From a virus, in the IMG/VR virus record IMGVR_UViG_3300025435_000039, positions 1 through 40,911 of that record: a stretch of DNA of 40,911 nt; one strand, written 5' to 3'. The position numbers and the translations under genes are program-made. A model generated the notes under the pieces. It was given only the letters and a program-made list of their open reading frames with translations. It did not search any database and had not been told where the DNA came from. Position 1 is the first letter of the stretch; each line of letters starts with the position of its first letter. Of the stretch, positions 7,607 to 14,996 are shown piece by piece.

Positions 7607-7814
7607 TGAATTAAGAAATTATCGTCGGCAGATTGCATTTCAGTTAATTGAAAAAGCACAATCAAATCTCATATCAAATGAATGGAATCCTCAAGTGCAA
7701 ATGCTATATACCAGAGGGTTTGTTCTTGCTGCGGAATATTTGCTTGAAGCAGTACCTGGAACTTTGAAAGACAACGGTGACGGTACTGTTTACTATAAAG
7801 GTTTACACGAATGA
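7596..7814 (+). CDS. Small helical protein, unknown
   Basis: ATG 7596 chosen (AGGAAAGG about 10 bases upstream; the upstream TTG is unsupported). 72 residues, MSHDELRNYRRQIAFQLIEK, with helical N-terminal two thirds and a C-terminal hairpin DNGDGTVYYKGLHE. Overlaps the next gene by ATGA. Third member of the insert between the nuclease halves. Function not recognised. Confidence 0.6.
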   Translation: MSHDELRNYRRQIAFQLIEKAQSNLISNEWNPQVQMLYTRGFVLAAEYLLEAVPGTLKDNGDGTVYYKGLHE

Positions 7815-8470
7815 CATGGGATAAAATCTGGGATGAAACATTCCTTGAGCAGATTGCCGAGGTTGAAAAGAAGTCTGGCACTAATCCAACTGATTGGCGC
7901 GTAGCTGGTCGTGCTACCAAAGAGAACCCAGACAAAGAGAACAAGGTCTGGTGGGATCGCAATGGTAAGGAGATGTTCTTCAACTTCATTACCGCTTGGG
8001 AGAACTCTAAGTTTGAGTTGTGGGTTACGCCAGAAGGCGTACCGGCTGCCGAACTAGGTTGGCTCTTAAACTTTGGCGATGTCCCTATCAAGGCATTTGC
8101 CGATGCGATTGTGGTTGAACCTACTGGTGAACTTGCGGTCATTGACTTCAAGACTGGTAGCTTCATGCCATCATCGTCTATGCAGTTGGGTGTCTACGCC
8201 TGCTGTATGGAAATGCAGTTTGGTATCCGCCCAACCAAAGGTTACTTCTACGATGCCCGCAAGGCTGAGTTCAAGGAACTGAGCGGACTAGACCGCTGGA
8301 CTATCCCTGTAATGACCGAGCTATTCGCCCAGTTCGTTCGGGGAATTGATGCTAATATCTACCTTCCGAACATCGGAATGGCCTGTTCTACTTGCGGCGT
8401 AAAGGACTACTGTTACGCAGTCGGCGGACAACTTTCAACAATATATGACCCACTAGCAGAAATAAAATAA
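7811..8470 (+). CDS. RecB/Cas4-like PD-(D/E)XK nuclease, catalytic fragment
   Basis: 219 residues. WRVAGRATKENPDKENKVWW near residue 29 is a signature of actinophage RecB-like exonucleases. FADAIVVEPTGELAVIDFKTG near 96-116 carries the Asp and the DxK metal and Lys residues, and MQLGVYACCM follows as motif IV (QxxxY-like). CSTCGVKDYCY near 196 resembles the C-terminal cysteines of Cas4/AddB iron-sulphur sites. The helices that normally precede MTWDKIWDETFLEQIAE are encoded at 6973-7191. Likely a 5'-3' exonuclease for recombination, working with the SSB-like protein that follows. Confidence 0.85.
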   Translation: MTWDKIWDETFLEQIAEVEKKSGTNPTDWRVAGRATKENPDKENKVWWDRNGKEMFFNFITAWENSKFELWVTPEGVPAAELGWLLNFGDVPIKAFADAIVVEPTGELAVIDFKTGSFMPSSSMQLGVYACCMEMQFGIRPTKGYFYDARKAEFKELSGLDRWTIPVMTELFAQFVRGIDANIYLPNIGMACSTCGVKDYCYAVGGQLSTIYDPLAEIK

Positions 8471-8480
8471 GGAGAAACAA

Positions 8481-8915
8481 ATGGCAACAGAAGGAACAAA
8501 GTTCCAAGTCAACTTCAAGTTGGCTGATGGAACACTCATCAACATCTACGCAGCAGATAGCACAGAACTTGAAACTGGGTTGGCAACCATTCAGGATTCA
8601 GCTGCATTGATTAACTCAGTATCAGCATCGCTCACATCAGCAGGAGCAGTGCGTGCATTGGCAGCAGGACTGGGTGCTACACCAGTGGCAGCACCGGCAC
8701 CTGTATACGCTGCACCAGCAGCACAGCCAGTATATGCACCAGCACAGCCTGACTACGGCGCACACCAGCAGGTACAGATTCCAGAAGGACACTGTAAGCA
8801 CGGTGCGCTTGTATGGCGTGAGTCAAAGCCAGGAGCGCCAAAGGCATGGAAGGGCTGGTTCTGCCCATCCGCTAAGGGAACTCCAGACCAGTGCGAGCCT
8901 AAGTTCGTTAGATAA
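8481..8915 (+). CDS. SSB-like / recombination partner protein with C-terminal zinc motif
   Basis: 144 residues with a strong site (AAGGAG). An N-terminal alpha/beta part (KFQVNFKLADGTLINIYA) is followed by an Ala/Pro linker at about 70-97. The C-terminal motif CKHGALVWRE...WFCP...CEPKFV near 107-143 is a zinc-knuckle-like module typical of actinophage proteins encoded beside RecB-like nucleases. Single-strand DNA binding is the usual annotation for such neighbours but is not proven by the motif. It directly follows the nuclease. Confidence 0.6.
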   Translation: MATEGTKFQVNFKLADGTLINIYAADSTELETGLATIQDSAALINSVSASLTSAGAVRALAAGLGATPVAAPAPVYAAPAAQPVYAPAQPDYGAHQQVQIPEGHCKHGALVWRESKPGAPKAWKGWFCPSAKGTPDQCEPKFVR

Positions 8916-8920
8916 CTTAG

Positions 8921-9748
8921 GTGCTGTCACTTACCCAAGCGGCAGCGAAAAGCACTAACGATCATCAGTTACTGCCAGACCTTTTCCCTTCACTGCAAAG
9001 TGAGGGGATTAGGTTTCGCAGAGGACAGTTGACAATGATTGCCGGCGCACCTAACGCTGGTAAATCACTCATAGCCCTTTGGATGGCGGTGAAGATGGAA
9101 GTGCCAACGCTTTACATATCCGCAGATACCGATTCTTACACCACAGCAATTCGTGCCGCGGCAATGATTACTGGTCACCAAGTCGCCACAGTAGAAGAAG
9201 CATTTACAACTGGTGCAGGCAAAGAGTTTTACGAAAACGAGCTGGTAAGTGTTTCCCACTTGCAGTTTGACTTTGCACCAAGCCCCACACTTGATGAGAT
9301 TGATCTTGCTATCCGTGCCTACGGAGAAGCATATGGAGAATATCCACACATGATTATCGTGGATAACGCAATGAACGTAGTGTCTATGCACAACGATGAA
9401 TGGTCTGGCCTTCGTGAGATTGCCAAGGCTATGCACCACATCGCACGTGAGACCGATGCAGGAGTCCTGCTCCTTCACCACACCAGTGAGGCAGAAGGCA
9501 AGCCTGATATTCCACCAAGCCGTAAGGCTATCCAGGGCAAGATTGCCCAGCTGCCTGAGATGATTCTGACCGTGGCCTTAGTGCCATACTCAGGAGAGTT
9601 CCGAGTGGCAGTAGTAAAGAATCGCTTTGGCAAACACAGTGCCACCGGCGATAAGTTCGTTACACTGTGGGCAGATGCAAGCCGTATGTCTATCTATGGG
9701 GATAGATCATCGGCCTTTGTGGCACAGACTTGGAGTGGAATACGGTGA
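8921..9748 (+). CDS. RecA/DnaB-fold ATPase (replicative helicase-like)
   Basis: 275 residues from GTG 8921. Walker A GAPNAGKS near residue 42, Walker B HMIIVDNAM near 145, and LLLHHTSEAEGK near 182 as the sensor loop correspond to RecA-like ATPases of the DnaB/AAA_25 kind. VKNRFGKHS near 230 matches the conserved K-x-R-x-G near the end of DnaB-type helicases. There is no DnaG-binding N-domain. With the split primase downstream it probably forms the replisome core. An ATP-driven helicase or recombinase function is inferred from the family. Confidence 0.8.
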   Translation: MLSLTQAAAKSTNDHQLLPDLFPSLQSEGIRFRRGQLTMIAGAPNAGKSLIALWMAVKMEVPTLYISADTDSYTTAIRAAAMITGHQVATVEEAFTTGAGKEFYENELVSVSHLQFDFAPSPTLDEIDLAIRAYGEAYGEYPHMIIVDNAMNVVSMHNDEWSGLREIAKAMHHIARETDAGVLLLHHTSEAEGKPDIPPSRKAIQGKIAQLPEMILTVALVPYSGEFRVAVVKNRFGKHSATGDKFVTLWADASRMSIYGDRSSAFVAQTWSGIR

Positions 9749-10104
9749 GTACATATGGCAAACGTAAAGGTTCGGCCTTTGAGACGGGCATACTCAAATG
9801 GCTTCGTGGCAAGGGTGTAGCGGCTGAACGGCTTAGGTTGGCTGGCAAAGACGATGAAGGCGACATCATTTGCATGGTTGCCGGTCGGCCCTACATTTTT
9901 GAATTAAAGGCAACTGTCAAGATGGACCTGCCACAGTTCTGGCGTGAAGCCACTACTGAAGCGTTCAACTATGCCAAAGCTCGTGGTCTTGAGACAGTTC
10001 CGCCAGCATATGTGATAGTCAAGCGCCGTATGGCAGGGCTAGATCAGAGCTGGGTCATTCAGGATCTTAACCAATGGTTATCGCAGTCAGGAGCAAAGGA
10101 ATGA
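9745..10104 (+). CDS. PD-(D/E)XK nuclease, Holliday-junction-resolvase-like
   Basis: GTG 9745 chosen: it overlaps the previous TGA as GTGA and has GGAG 9 bases upstream. 119 residues. KRKGSAFETGILKWLR near 6 supplies the N-terminal Glu, KDDEGDIICMVAGRPYIFELKAT near 36-58 the Asp and E-x-K, the pattern of archaeal Hjc-type and phage resolvases. It likely resolves branched DNA before packaging. Confidence 0.75.
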   Translation: MSTYGKRKGSAFETGILKWLRGKGVAAERLRLAGKDDEGDIICMVAGRPYIFELKATVKMDLPQFWREATTEAFNYAKARGLETVPPAYVIVKRRMAGLDQSWVIQDLNQWLSQSGAKE

Positions 10105-10376
10105 ACGAATCAGCACGAGTAAATGCAGATGAATCTCAACCAACTAAATATGTTTTAGAATTGTTTGAGAAGTCAATTGGCCAAGAGCGGGAATGGTTGC
10201 GTGATGCTTACGTTAAGTTACGCTCATCTGATAATCAAGAGCGTGAATTACTTAAAGTCAATCAAGAGATTAAAGAGCAGCGACTGCAGATACAGATGAT
10301 GAGAGATAAGATTGCCCTTTATCGCATTATTGCCTACCAGGCGAAGAAGTTGCATTGGGATGCAGAGCTGATCTAA
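10101..10376 (+). CDS. Small coiled-coil protein, unknown
   Basis: ATG 10101 chosen for its ATGA overlap with the previous gene. 91 residues, with long charged helices (QERELLKVNQEIKEQRLQIQ) that suggest a dimeric coiled coil. No catalytic motif. It sits between resolvase and primase and stops directly before the primase start, so it may be a replication accessory factor. Confidence 0.6.
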   Translation: MNESARVNADESQPTKYVLELFEKSIGQEREWLRDAYVKLRSSDNQERELLKVNQEIKEQRLQIQMMRDKIALYRIIAYQAKKLHWDAELI

Positions 10377-10745
10377 GTGATCTCAAAGCCTGACATCGCT
10401 TTAGTGCTAGAACATTACGGCCTCAATGTGATAGACAAGCACGGCTGGGTACCTTGTAAGTGCGTCATCCATGATGATGCTATGGCAAGTGCCGCATATA
10501 ACCTAGACAATCAGGCATACAACTGCCTGGTTTGTCAGGTACTCGGAGATGTATACACATTAGTACAAGCTAAGGAAGGACTAGGATTCGCAGATGCTAA
10601 ACGCAAAGCAGAGAGCATTACTCACGGAAGCAGCCGAAAGATACTCCAACAATCTAACACCACAGGCAGCCTCTTACCTCGCGGGACGGGGACTAACAAA
10701 GGAAGTGGCAAGTACATTCCTTCTTGGAAGCGTAGTAGAGCCTAG
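10377..10745 (+). CDS. DNA primase, zinc-binding domain ORF (frame 1 of 2)
   Basis: 122 residues from GTG 10377. VPCKCVIHDDAMASAAYNL and NCLVCQVLGDVYTLVQ give the Cys/His ligands of the CHC2-type zinc domain of primases, followed by the helix KEGLGFADAKRKAESI. After about residue 80 (THGSSRKILQQSNTTG) the text no longer looks like a primase, while the +1 frame does from exactly there. The end of this ORF is therefore probably a read-through tail. The remainder of the enzyme is at 10594-11229. Confidence 0.75.
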   Translation: MISKPDIALVLEHYGLNVIDKHGWVPCKCVIHDDAMASAAYNLDNQAYNCLVCQVLGDVYTLVQAKEGLGFADAKRKAESITHGSSRKILQQSNTTGSLLPRGTGTNKGSGKYIPSWKRSRA

Positions 10746-11229
10746 TGCTGGCCATGAACACGCTACTGGGATGTTGTCTATTCCTTATATCACTCCAGCT
10801 GGTGTTGTTGGAATTAAGTTCAGGAGATTAGATGATGGCACACCTAAGTACATATGGCCCACGGGTCAAAAGATTGGGCTGTTTAACGTCAATGATCTGC
10901 ATAAGCATAGTGACACTATTGCCATTTGCGAGGGCGAGATTGACACCGTTGTACTATCGGGCATGGTTCAAATACCAGCTGTTGGAGTCGCGGGCGTATC
11001 CCAATGGAAGCCGTGGTTCCCGAAACTATTTGAATCATACTCCCGCATCCTCATCTTTGCTGACAACGACGTTAAGGAAGATGGAAGAAATCCAGGACAG
11101 GAACTGGCGAAACGCATTAAAGAGGACTTAGACCGAGCCGTCATCGTCGGGCTACCGGCAAACCGTGATGTCAACGATACCTTCTTGGACAGCGGGCCGA
11201 GCTGGTTTACTGATAGACTAGCCGCATGA
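10594..11229 (+). CDS. DNA primase, Toprim domain ORF (frame 2 of 2)
   Basis: Open from 10585; the first ATG is 10594, with AGGAAGGA ending about 13 bases upstream. 211 residues. LLTEAAERYSNNLTPQAASY followed by LAGRGL is the helix before the RNA-polymerase domain. The Toprim motifs follow: IAICEGEIDTVVL (Glu), ILIFADNDVKEDGRNPGQEL (DxD-like) and NRDVNDTFL. It is in the +1 frame relative to the zinc-domain ORF and overlaps it by 152 bases. It is expressed either by a frameshift near 10600-10620 or by internal initiation. It synthesises RNA primers. Confidence 0.8.
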   Translation: MLNAKQRALLTEAAERYSNNLTPQAASYLAGRGLTKEVASTFLLGSVVEPSAGHEHATGMLSIPYITPAGVVGIKFRRLDDGTPKYIWPTGQKIGLFNVNDLHKHSDTIAICEGEIDTVVLSGMVQIPAVGVAGVSQWKPWFPKLFESYSRILIFADNDVKEDGRNPGQELAKRIKEDLDRAVIVGLPANRDVNDTFLDSGPSWFTDRLAA

Positions 11230-11555
11230 TTAAGCCTAAGCACATAATGATTGCTGGGCAGAAGTATCGGATCAGGTATGACCTTGAGGATCCAGATGCT
11301 TATGGTATGACCGACTCAGCTACTAACACCATCATGCTGCGTCCCAATCTGCCTGAAGATAAACTGCTACGCATCTTCATGCACGAGATCACCCATGCTG
11401 TTATCTTTGAAACACCAATGTCTACACGTAAACGCTTTGACTTGGAAGAAGTCTGCGACATTGTGGGCTATCACATCTTTGCTGCGCTGAAGGATAATCC
11501 TGAGATCGTACAGTTCTTGTTAAGGGAGATAGTGGACGAAGCGGACGATGCCTGA
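11226..11555 (+). CDS. SprT/ImmA-like zinc metallopeptidase-like protein
   Basis: 109 residues, start ATGA-coupled. LRIFMHEITHAVIFE near residue 49 contains HExTH, the metal-binding and catalytic motif of zincin peptidases. DLEEVCDIVGYHI near 74 offers the third acidic ligand. Small HEITH proteins are common in actinophage early regions and their targets are unknown. Confidence 0.65.
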   Translation: MIKPKHIMIAGQKYRIRYDLEDPDAYGMTDSATNTIMLRPNLPEDKLLRIFMHEITHAVIFETPMSTRKRFDLEEVCDIVGYHIFAALKDNPEIVQFLLREIVDEADDA

Positions 11556-11733
11556 GTTCATTGGCGGCCCAAGGGATGGCGCACCAGTGCCAGATATGTT
11601 GTGGTGTTTAGATGTTATTGAAATGGAACACACGTTACGCAATGGGCAAATTCTAATATACATATACAAACTAGATGAGGATTCCAAGAATTGGATATTC
11701 AACGGACAAATACAGGGGGAAATAAATGGATGA
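11548..11733 (+). CDS. Small GGPRDG-type protein, unknown
   Basis: 61 residues starting MPEFIGGPRDGAPVPDML and ending in two predicted strands (GQILIYIYKLD, NWIFNGQI). The GGPxDG start is shared by short actinophage proteins without known function. Overlaps genes on both sides by 8 bases. Confidence 0.6.
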   Translation: MPEFIGGPRDGAPVPDMLWCLDVIEMEHTLRNGQILIYIYKLDEDSKNWIFNGQIQGEING

Positions 11734-12103
11734 GCGAGGACATGGAAACCGCGTTAAGACTGATTCAATCAATTGGGCTGAAAGTTATATCCCTGGACCA
11801 CTTAAACAACCAGCTGCTCGTGCAGATACCGCCTTCGCGGCTGACGTCTGGGCGATAATGGATGAGATCGGCAATCTCCTTATCACGAAGCAGGGCGACT
11901 ATGGCCCTGGTAATATTAACAATGCCTTTGGCGGTCCTATTAACGGCCTGCTGGTGCGTATTGGCGATAAGTTTGAACGTCTTAAGAATCTGTTTAAGAG
12001 CGAGTCGCAACCTAAGTACGAATCTATTGAGGATTCTTTTAAGGATATGGCCAACTATGCCGTTATTGCCCTTATGATTCAACGAGGTACGTGGCCTAAG
12101 TAA
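11726..12103 (+). CDS. DUF1599 / Nmad1-like nucleotide-modification-associated protein
   Basis: 125 residues behind the site CAGGGGGA. TKQGDYGPGNINNAFGGPIN, then GDKFERLKNLF, and EDSFKDMANYAVIALM match the order K.xDYG...GdKxxRlxxL...D...D.anYa of the DUF1599 family (nucleotide modification associated domain 1), an all-helical MazG-related fold. In phages the family is tied to DNA-base modification or nucleotide pools. No base-modifying enzyme is seen beside it here. Confidence 0.65.
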   Translation: MDERGHGNRVKTDSINWAESYIPGPLKQPAARADTAFAADVWAIMDEIGNLLITKQGDYGPGNINNAFGGPINGLLVRIGDKFERLKNLFKSESQPKYESIEDSFKDMANYAVIALMIQRGTWPK

Positions 12104-12249
12104 TGGATCTTGAGAAGGCTAAGGCCAAGATTGAGGCAGCTAAGACATCTGTCCCATCAGGCCATAAAGACTTTGATTGGATGGAAGGCTTCAACGCTGG
12201 GCTTGATTGGGCTTTGCGAATCCTTACAGGAGATAAGAGCGCCTCGTGA
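12103..12249 (+). CDS. Small helical protein, unknown
   Basis: 48 residues, MDLEKAKAKIEAAKTS, ending WMEGFNAGLDWALRILTGDK. Starts in a taATG overlap and ends in a GTGA overlap, so it is a genuine member of the operon. Two helices, no motif recognised. Confidence 0.6.
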   Translation: MDLEKAKAKIEAAKTSVPSGHKDFDWMEGFNAGLDWALRILTGDKSAS

Positions 12250-12542
12250 CTAGAAAAATATCTTATGAGGATAAGCGTCGGCACAACTATAAGAATCGTT
12301 ACGGCATCAGCGTTGAAGAATATGAGGCGCTGTTTGAGAAACAAGCAGGTGTCTGCGCCATCTGCGAAAAGCCTGAAAACCTGACAAAAGATGGTAAACT
12401 ACACACATTGGCTGTAGATCACAACCATGAAACGTTACAGGTAAGAGGGTTGCTCTGCATGAATTGCAACACACGCCTTGGTTACTTTGAGGGCAAGAAC
12501 CTGTTAAGCCGTATGGTGTCCTACCTTATGAGGCAGGTCTGA
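12246..12542 (+). CDS. Recombination endonuclease VII (HNH-type)
   Basis: 98 residues from GTG 12246. GVCAICEKP near 36 and GLLCMNCNTRLG near 69 hold the zinc cysteines. LAVDHNHETLQVRG near 55 holds the ββα-metal catalytic DHNH, the standard Endonuclease VII layout. It cleaves branched DNA such as Holliday junctions before packaging. It is the second resolvase-type enzyme of this operon. Confidence 0.88.
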   Translation: MTRKISYEDKRRHNYKNRYGISVEEYEALFEKQAGVCAICEKPENLTKDGKLHTLAVDHNHETLQVRGLLCMNCNTRLGYFEGKNLLSRMVSYLMRQV

Positions 12543-13003
12543 TGGTTGAGCCAATCCGCCAAGTATCCGGTGATGGTACCCGTGAGCAGAAGGTTGCTCA
12601 TTACCTGTCCGAGACATACTCCTGGGACCTCTACGGTACACCAAAGTACTACTTTATAGACTTCCTTGTCAACAAGAATCATGGCAACGGCTACGCCAAC
12701 TACATCGGCGGGCTTGAGGTTAAGTGGCTGAAGCGTCCAGTGAACTCAGAGGTTAAGTTCCCATACCAGAAGCTCCAGCAGATATGGCTTACCGAGCCTA
12801 CAACAGACCGCCCAGACGCTTTTAACCGCATCTGCATCCGTTATACCGATGCGCTATTGCTCATCCCAGCGCACGTCCTGCGGTGCTTAGATCCTATCTT
12901 TGGCCTTACCCGCTCTGATACCAACGAGCATGACTTTAACGTACATTTTAATGCAGCTGTTGATTTCCCAGATTATATCTTGCCAGTGGTGATTGATGAA
13001 TAG
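12542..13003 (+). CDS. Unknown protein with PD-(D/E)XK-like signature
   Basis: 153 residues, taATG-coupled. TPKYYFIDFLVNKN and YIGGLEVKWLKRP near residues 33-63 give D...E-x-K spacing on two predicted strands, as in restriction-endonuclease-fold nucleases. REQKVAHYLSE upstream could be the first helix and FPYQKLQQIWL the next. The nuclease assignment is tentative since the Asp-Glu spacing is longer than usual. Confidence 0.45.
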   Translation: MVEPIRQVSGDGTREQKVAHYLSETYSWDLYGTPKYYFIDFLVNKNHGNGYANYIGGLEVKWLKRPVNSEVKFPYQKLQQIWLTEPTTDRPDAFNRICIRYTDALLLIPAHVLRCLDPIFGLTRSDTNEHDFNVHFNAAVDFPDYILPVVIDE

Positions 13004-13628
13004 CCAACTGCCAGAAGAAGTCGTAGAGATAGCCTCACAGGTGGCTCGTGTTGTCCATCGTAAGTACCATCCGTACTTTGATGTGGCTGATGTCCGCCAG
13101 GAGTTGTTGCTCTGGTGCGTTCGCCGTCAGGACAAGATCGCTCAGTGGCTTAGCCCTGACCAGAAGCCAGAGGATCTGAAGTCCGGCGTTAAGCATTTAG
13201 GTAAGACACTCTCCCGCCAGGCGGACAAGTACTGCCGTCGTGCTAAGGCACAGAAGTTGGGCTATGAGATCCGAGATGAGCATTACTACTCCATCCCCAC
13301 GCTTGAGGATATGCTCCCGCTGATCTGGTCGCCGGTGCTTGAGACCCGCTCGGCTAATGCTGATGAGGTTGTATCGGGTGGCGGAAACCCTGCCGAGGGT
13401 GGCAACTACATCATCCAGCTCTTTGATGTACGCCGTGCGGTGCATAAGTTAGACCCATCAGACCAGTTGGTATTGCAGCTGAAGTATTACGAGAACCATA
13501 ACTTCACCGAGATGGCAGAAATCTTGCAGTGTTCAGACACTACGGCGCATCGTAAGGTCACTGGCGCGTTGCGTAGGTTACACTTCTCTCTAGGTGGGGA
13601 TAACCCATTTGGGAAGGGTGAAGAGTGA
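12996..13628 (+). CDS. Sigma-factor-like / HTH transcription protein
   Basis: ATG 12996 chosen (8-base overlap). 210 residues. ASQVARVVHRKYHPYFDVAD and RQELLLWCVRR near 12-46 resemble sigma-70 region 2. KLDPSDQLVLQLKYYENHNF and TEMAEILQCSDTTAHRKVTG near 149-188 form a region-4-like helix-turn-helix. It would recruit RNA polymerase to phage promoters, perhaps the late ones. Sigma-like proteins are common in actinophage early regions. Confidence 0.65.
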   Translation: MNSQLPEEVVEIASQVARVVHRKYHPYFDVADVRQELLLWCVRRQDKIAQWLSPDQKPEDLKSGVKHLGKTLSRQADKYCRRAKAQKLGYEIRDEHYYSIPTLEDMLPLIWSPVLETRSANADEVVSGGGNPAEGGNYIIQLFDVRRAVHKLDPSDQLVLQLKYYENHNFTEMAEILQCSDTTAHRKVTGALRRLHFSLGGDNPFGKGEE

Positions 13629-13756
13629 CCAAGAAATATATCCACGATGCCGATTGCTACACCGAGATCCGCAGGGTTGAGGGCAAGGCTTATATGGAAC
13701 TGATTTGGAATTGCGTAGAGAAGTGTCCGATAGGGGGCGATCATGCCGCAATATGA
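13625..13756 (+). CDS. Small protein, unknown
   Basis: 43 residues from GTG 13625 in a GTGA overlap: MTKKYIHDADCYTEI, with cysteines at DCY, NCVEKCP that may bind metal. Overlaps the next gene by 14 bases. Weakly supported because it is short, but the packing argues for it. Confidence 0.5.
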   Translation: MTKKYIHDADCYTEIRRVEGKAYMELIWNCVEKCPIGGDHAAI

Positions 13757-13913
13757 TTACCTTTGCGCTACCTGCGGTGGCGTTCAGACACTAGAGCGCA
13801 GTATCCACGCCGAGGCAGTAGATCCTATCTGTTGCCAGCAAACAATGGGTCGTAAATATGACTCACCAGCGATCCAATGGAACGCACCAGGCTTTTACAA
13901 CAACACACCATAA
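13743..13913 (+). CDS. FmdB-type zinc-ribbon protein
   Basis: 56 residues, MPQYDYLCATCGGVQTLERS, then CCQQTMGRKYDSPAIQW and GFYNNT. The MPxYxYxCxxCG start is the FmdB zinc-ribbon family, although the second pair (CC) is irregular. Such phage proteins usually end in GxGFYxT as here. Probably nucleic-acid binding or regulatory. Confidence 0.7.
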   Translation: MPQYDYLCATCGGVQTLERSIHAEAVDPICCQQTMGRKYDSPAIQWNAPGFYNNTP

Positions 13914-13921
13914 GGATAAAA

Positions 13922-14578
13922 ATGAAAACTATTACATTCGTTAATGAATCAAAACTCTTAATAACACAAGATTTTAATTCCATCGCTTCAGCCCTTGGCA
14001 TCTTCACCAGCCAAGTGACTAAGGCGTGGAACCTAGAAGATACTGCGGTGGTTACTGCTCCCACTCGTTCAACTAATGGGTGGAATGTCTGCATCGTGGA
14101 TCATTTCCCTACATCAACGCTGGCGTATGGCTACCACGAGGTACTCAATGGCCAACCAATTGCCTACATTCGTGCCGGTTCATTTGCCACCGTACCGCTA
14201 GGCAAGTTCCGTAAGGGTATTAGTTTTAAGAATGTCGTCATTTCCAAGGATCGCTACGAGCAGGGTACGGCTACTGTCGTATTCCATGAAGTCATTGAGA
14301 TGTTGGTTGATCCAGAGATTAACAAGCTCTCAGCACCGGATAGCAAGGGTCGTACTTGGCTTATGGAACCGGCAGATCATGTGCGTGGCTTGCTCTACAA
14401 GATTACCGCTAAAGATGGACGCGATGTGATCGCTCCGAATTGGACACTACCATCGTTCTATGATGTTCACGGCGTTGCTCCGTATTCATATATCCCATCA
14501 GTGACTACGCCGTTTACTCTTACACCAGAGGGTTACGGCTACTACAAGGATGTATCTGGCAACCTATTAAAGATTTAG
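13922..14578 (+). CDS. Putative HExxE metallopeptidase-like protein
   Basis: ATG 13922 chosen, with AAGGA upstream. 218 residues. VVFHEVIEMLVDPEINKLS near 122-140 holds HExxE, followed by WLMEPADHV near 151. Phage and bacterial proteins with 'HEvlEmlxDP' are annotated as putative zinc peptidases, but activity is unproven. Last gene of the early operon, followed by a terminator. Confidence 0.55.
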   Translation: MKTITFVNESKLLITQDFNSIASALGIFTSQVTKAWNLEDTAVVTAPTRSTNGWNVCIVDHFPTSTLAYGYHEVLNGQPIAYIRAGSFATVPLGKFRKGISFKNVVISKDRYEQGTATVVFHEVIEMLVDPEINKLSAPDSKGRTWLMEPADHVRGLLYKITAKDGRDVIAPNWTLPSFYDVHGVAPYSYIPSVTTPFTLTPEGYGYYKDVSGNLLKI

Positions 14579-14602
14579 GTATAGGGGAAGTACCTAAAAG
14601 AT

Positions 14603-14636
14603 AAAGCCACCGTTTTTACGCGGTGGCTTTTGTCTT
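14603..14636. terminator. Bidirectional terminator between convergent operons
   Basis: AAAGCCACCG pairs with CGGTGGCTTT over an 8-base loop. T-rich flanks exist on both sides (TTTTGTCTT after it on +; TTTATCTTTT on -), and the genes converge here. Confidence 0.85.
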
Positions 14637-14699
14637 GCCGCTCAACCTCACGGACAGGGAGCAGGCTATTGATCGGCGGAAAGGACTAGAAACTACCGA

Positions 14700-14996
14700 T
14701 CAACCTTGGGTAATACTATCAGGGTGTATCAATTCTGCAACTCGTGCGTAGCTGTGAGTGTCGTATGCACCGATCCGCTTGGCATAATCTTTGAGTAACT
14801 TATCCTTGGTCGGGTATGGCCCGACGGCTTGGATGATGTTAAGCGATGGGTGTACTGCAAACACAACATACTGCTGGCGCTTGGCTACGAGTTCTTCCAT
14901 CAGTTCCCAGACGGCCTTAGCCAGCCACTCTGCCGATGGTGCTTCCTCATCTAGCAGAACGACGAGCTTCTTTAATTCAGTTGGCTTTATTGGCAT
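14700..14996 (-). CDS. Unknown protein at the end of the minus-strand operon
   Basis: 98 residues, MPIKPTELKKLVVLLDE, with a central QYVVFAVHPSLNIIQAVGPY and a helical C-terminus. Overlaps the glycosyltransferase upstream by 20 bases, suggesting coupled translation and perhaps a shared role. No known family recognised. Confidence 0.6.
   Translation of the reverse strand: MPIKPTELKKLVVLLDEEAPSAEWLAKAVWELMEELVAKRQQYVVFAVHPSLNIIQAVGPYPTKDKLLKDYAKRIGAYDTHSYARVAELIHPDSITQG

Noticed and set aside
7191-7811. Group I or II intron interrupting the RecB-like nuclease
   Set aside because: The insert is filled by three tightly overlapping genes with start-stop coupling, leaving no room for a catalytic intron core.
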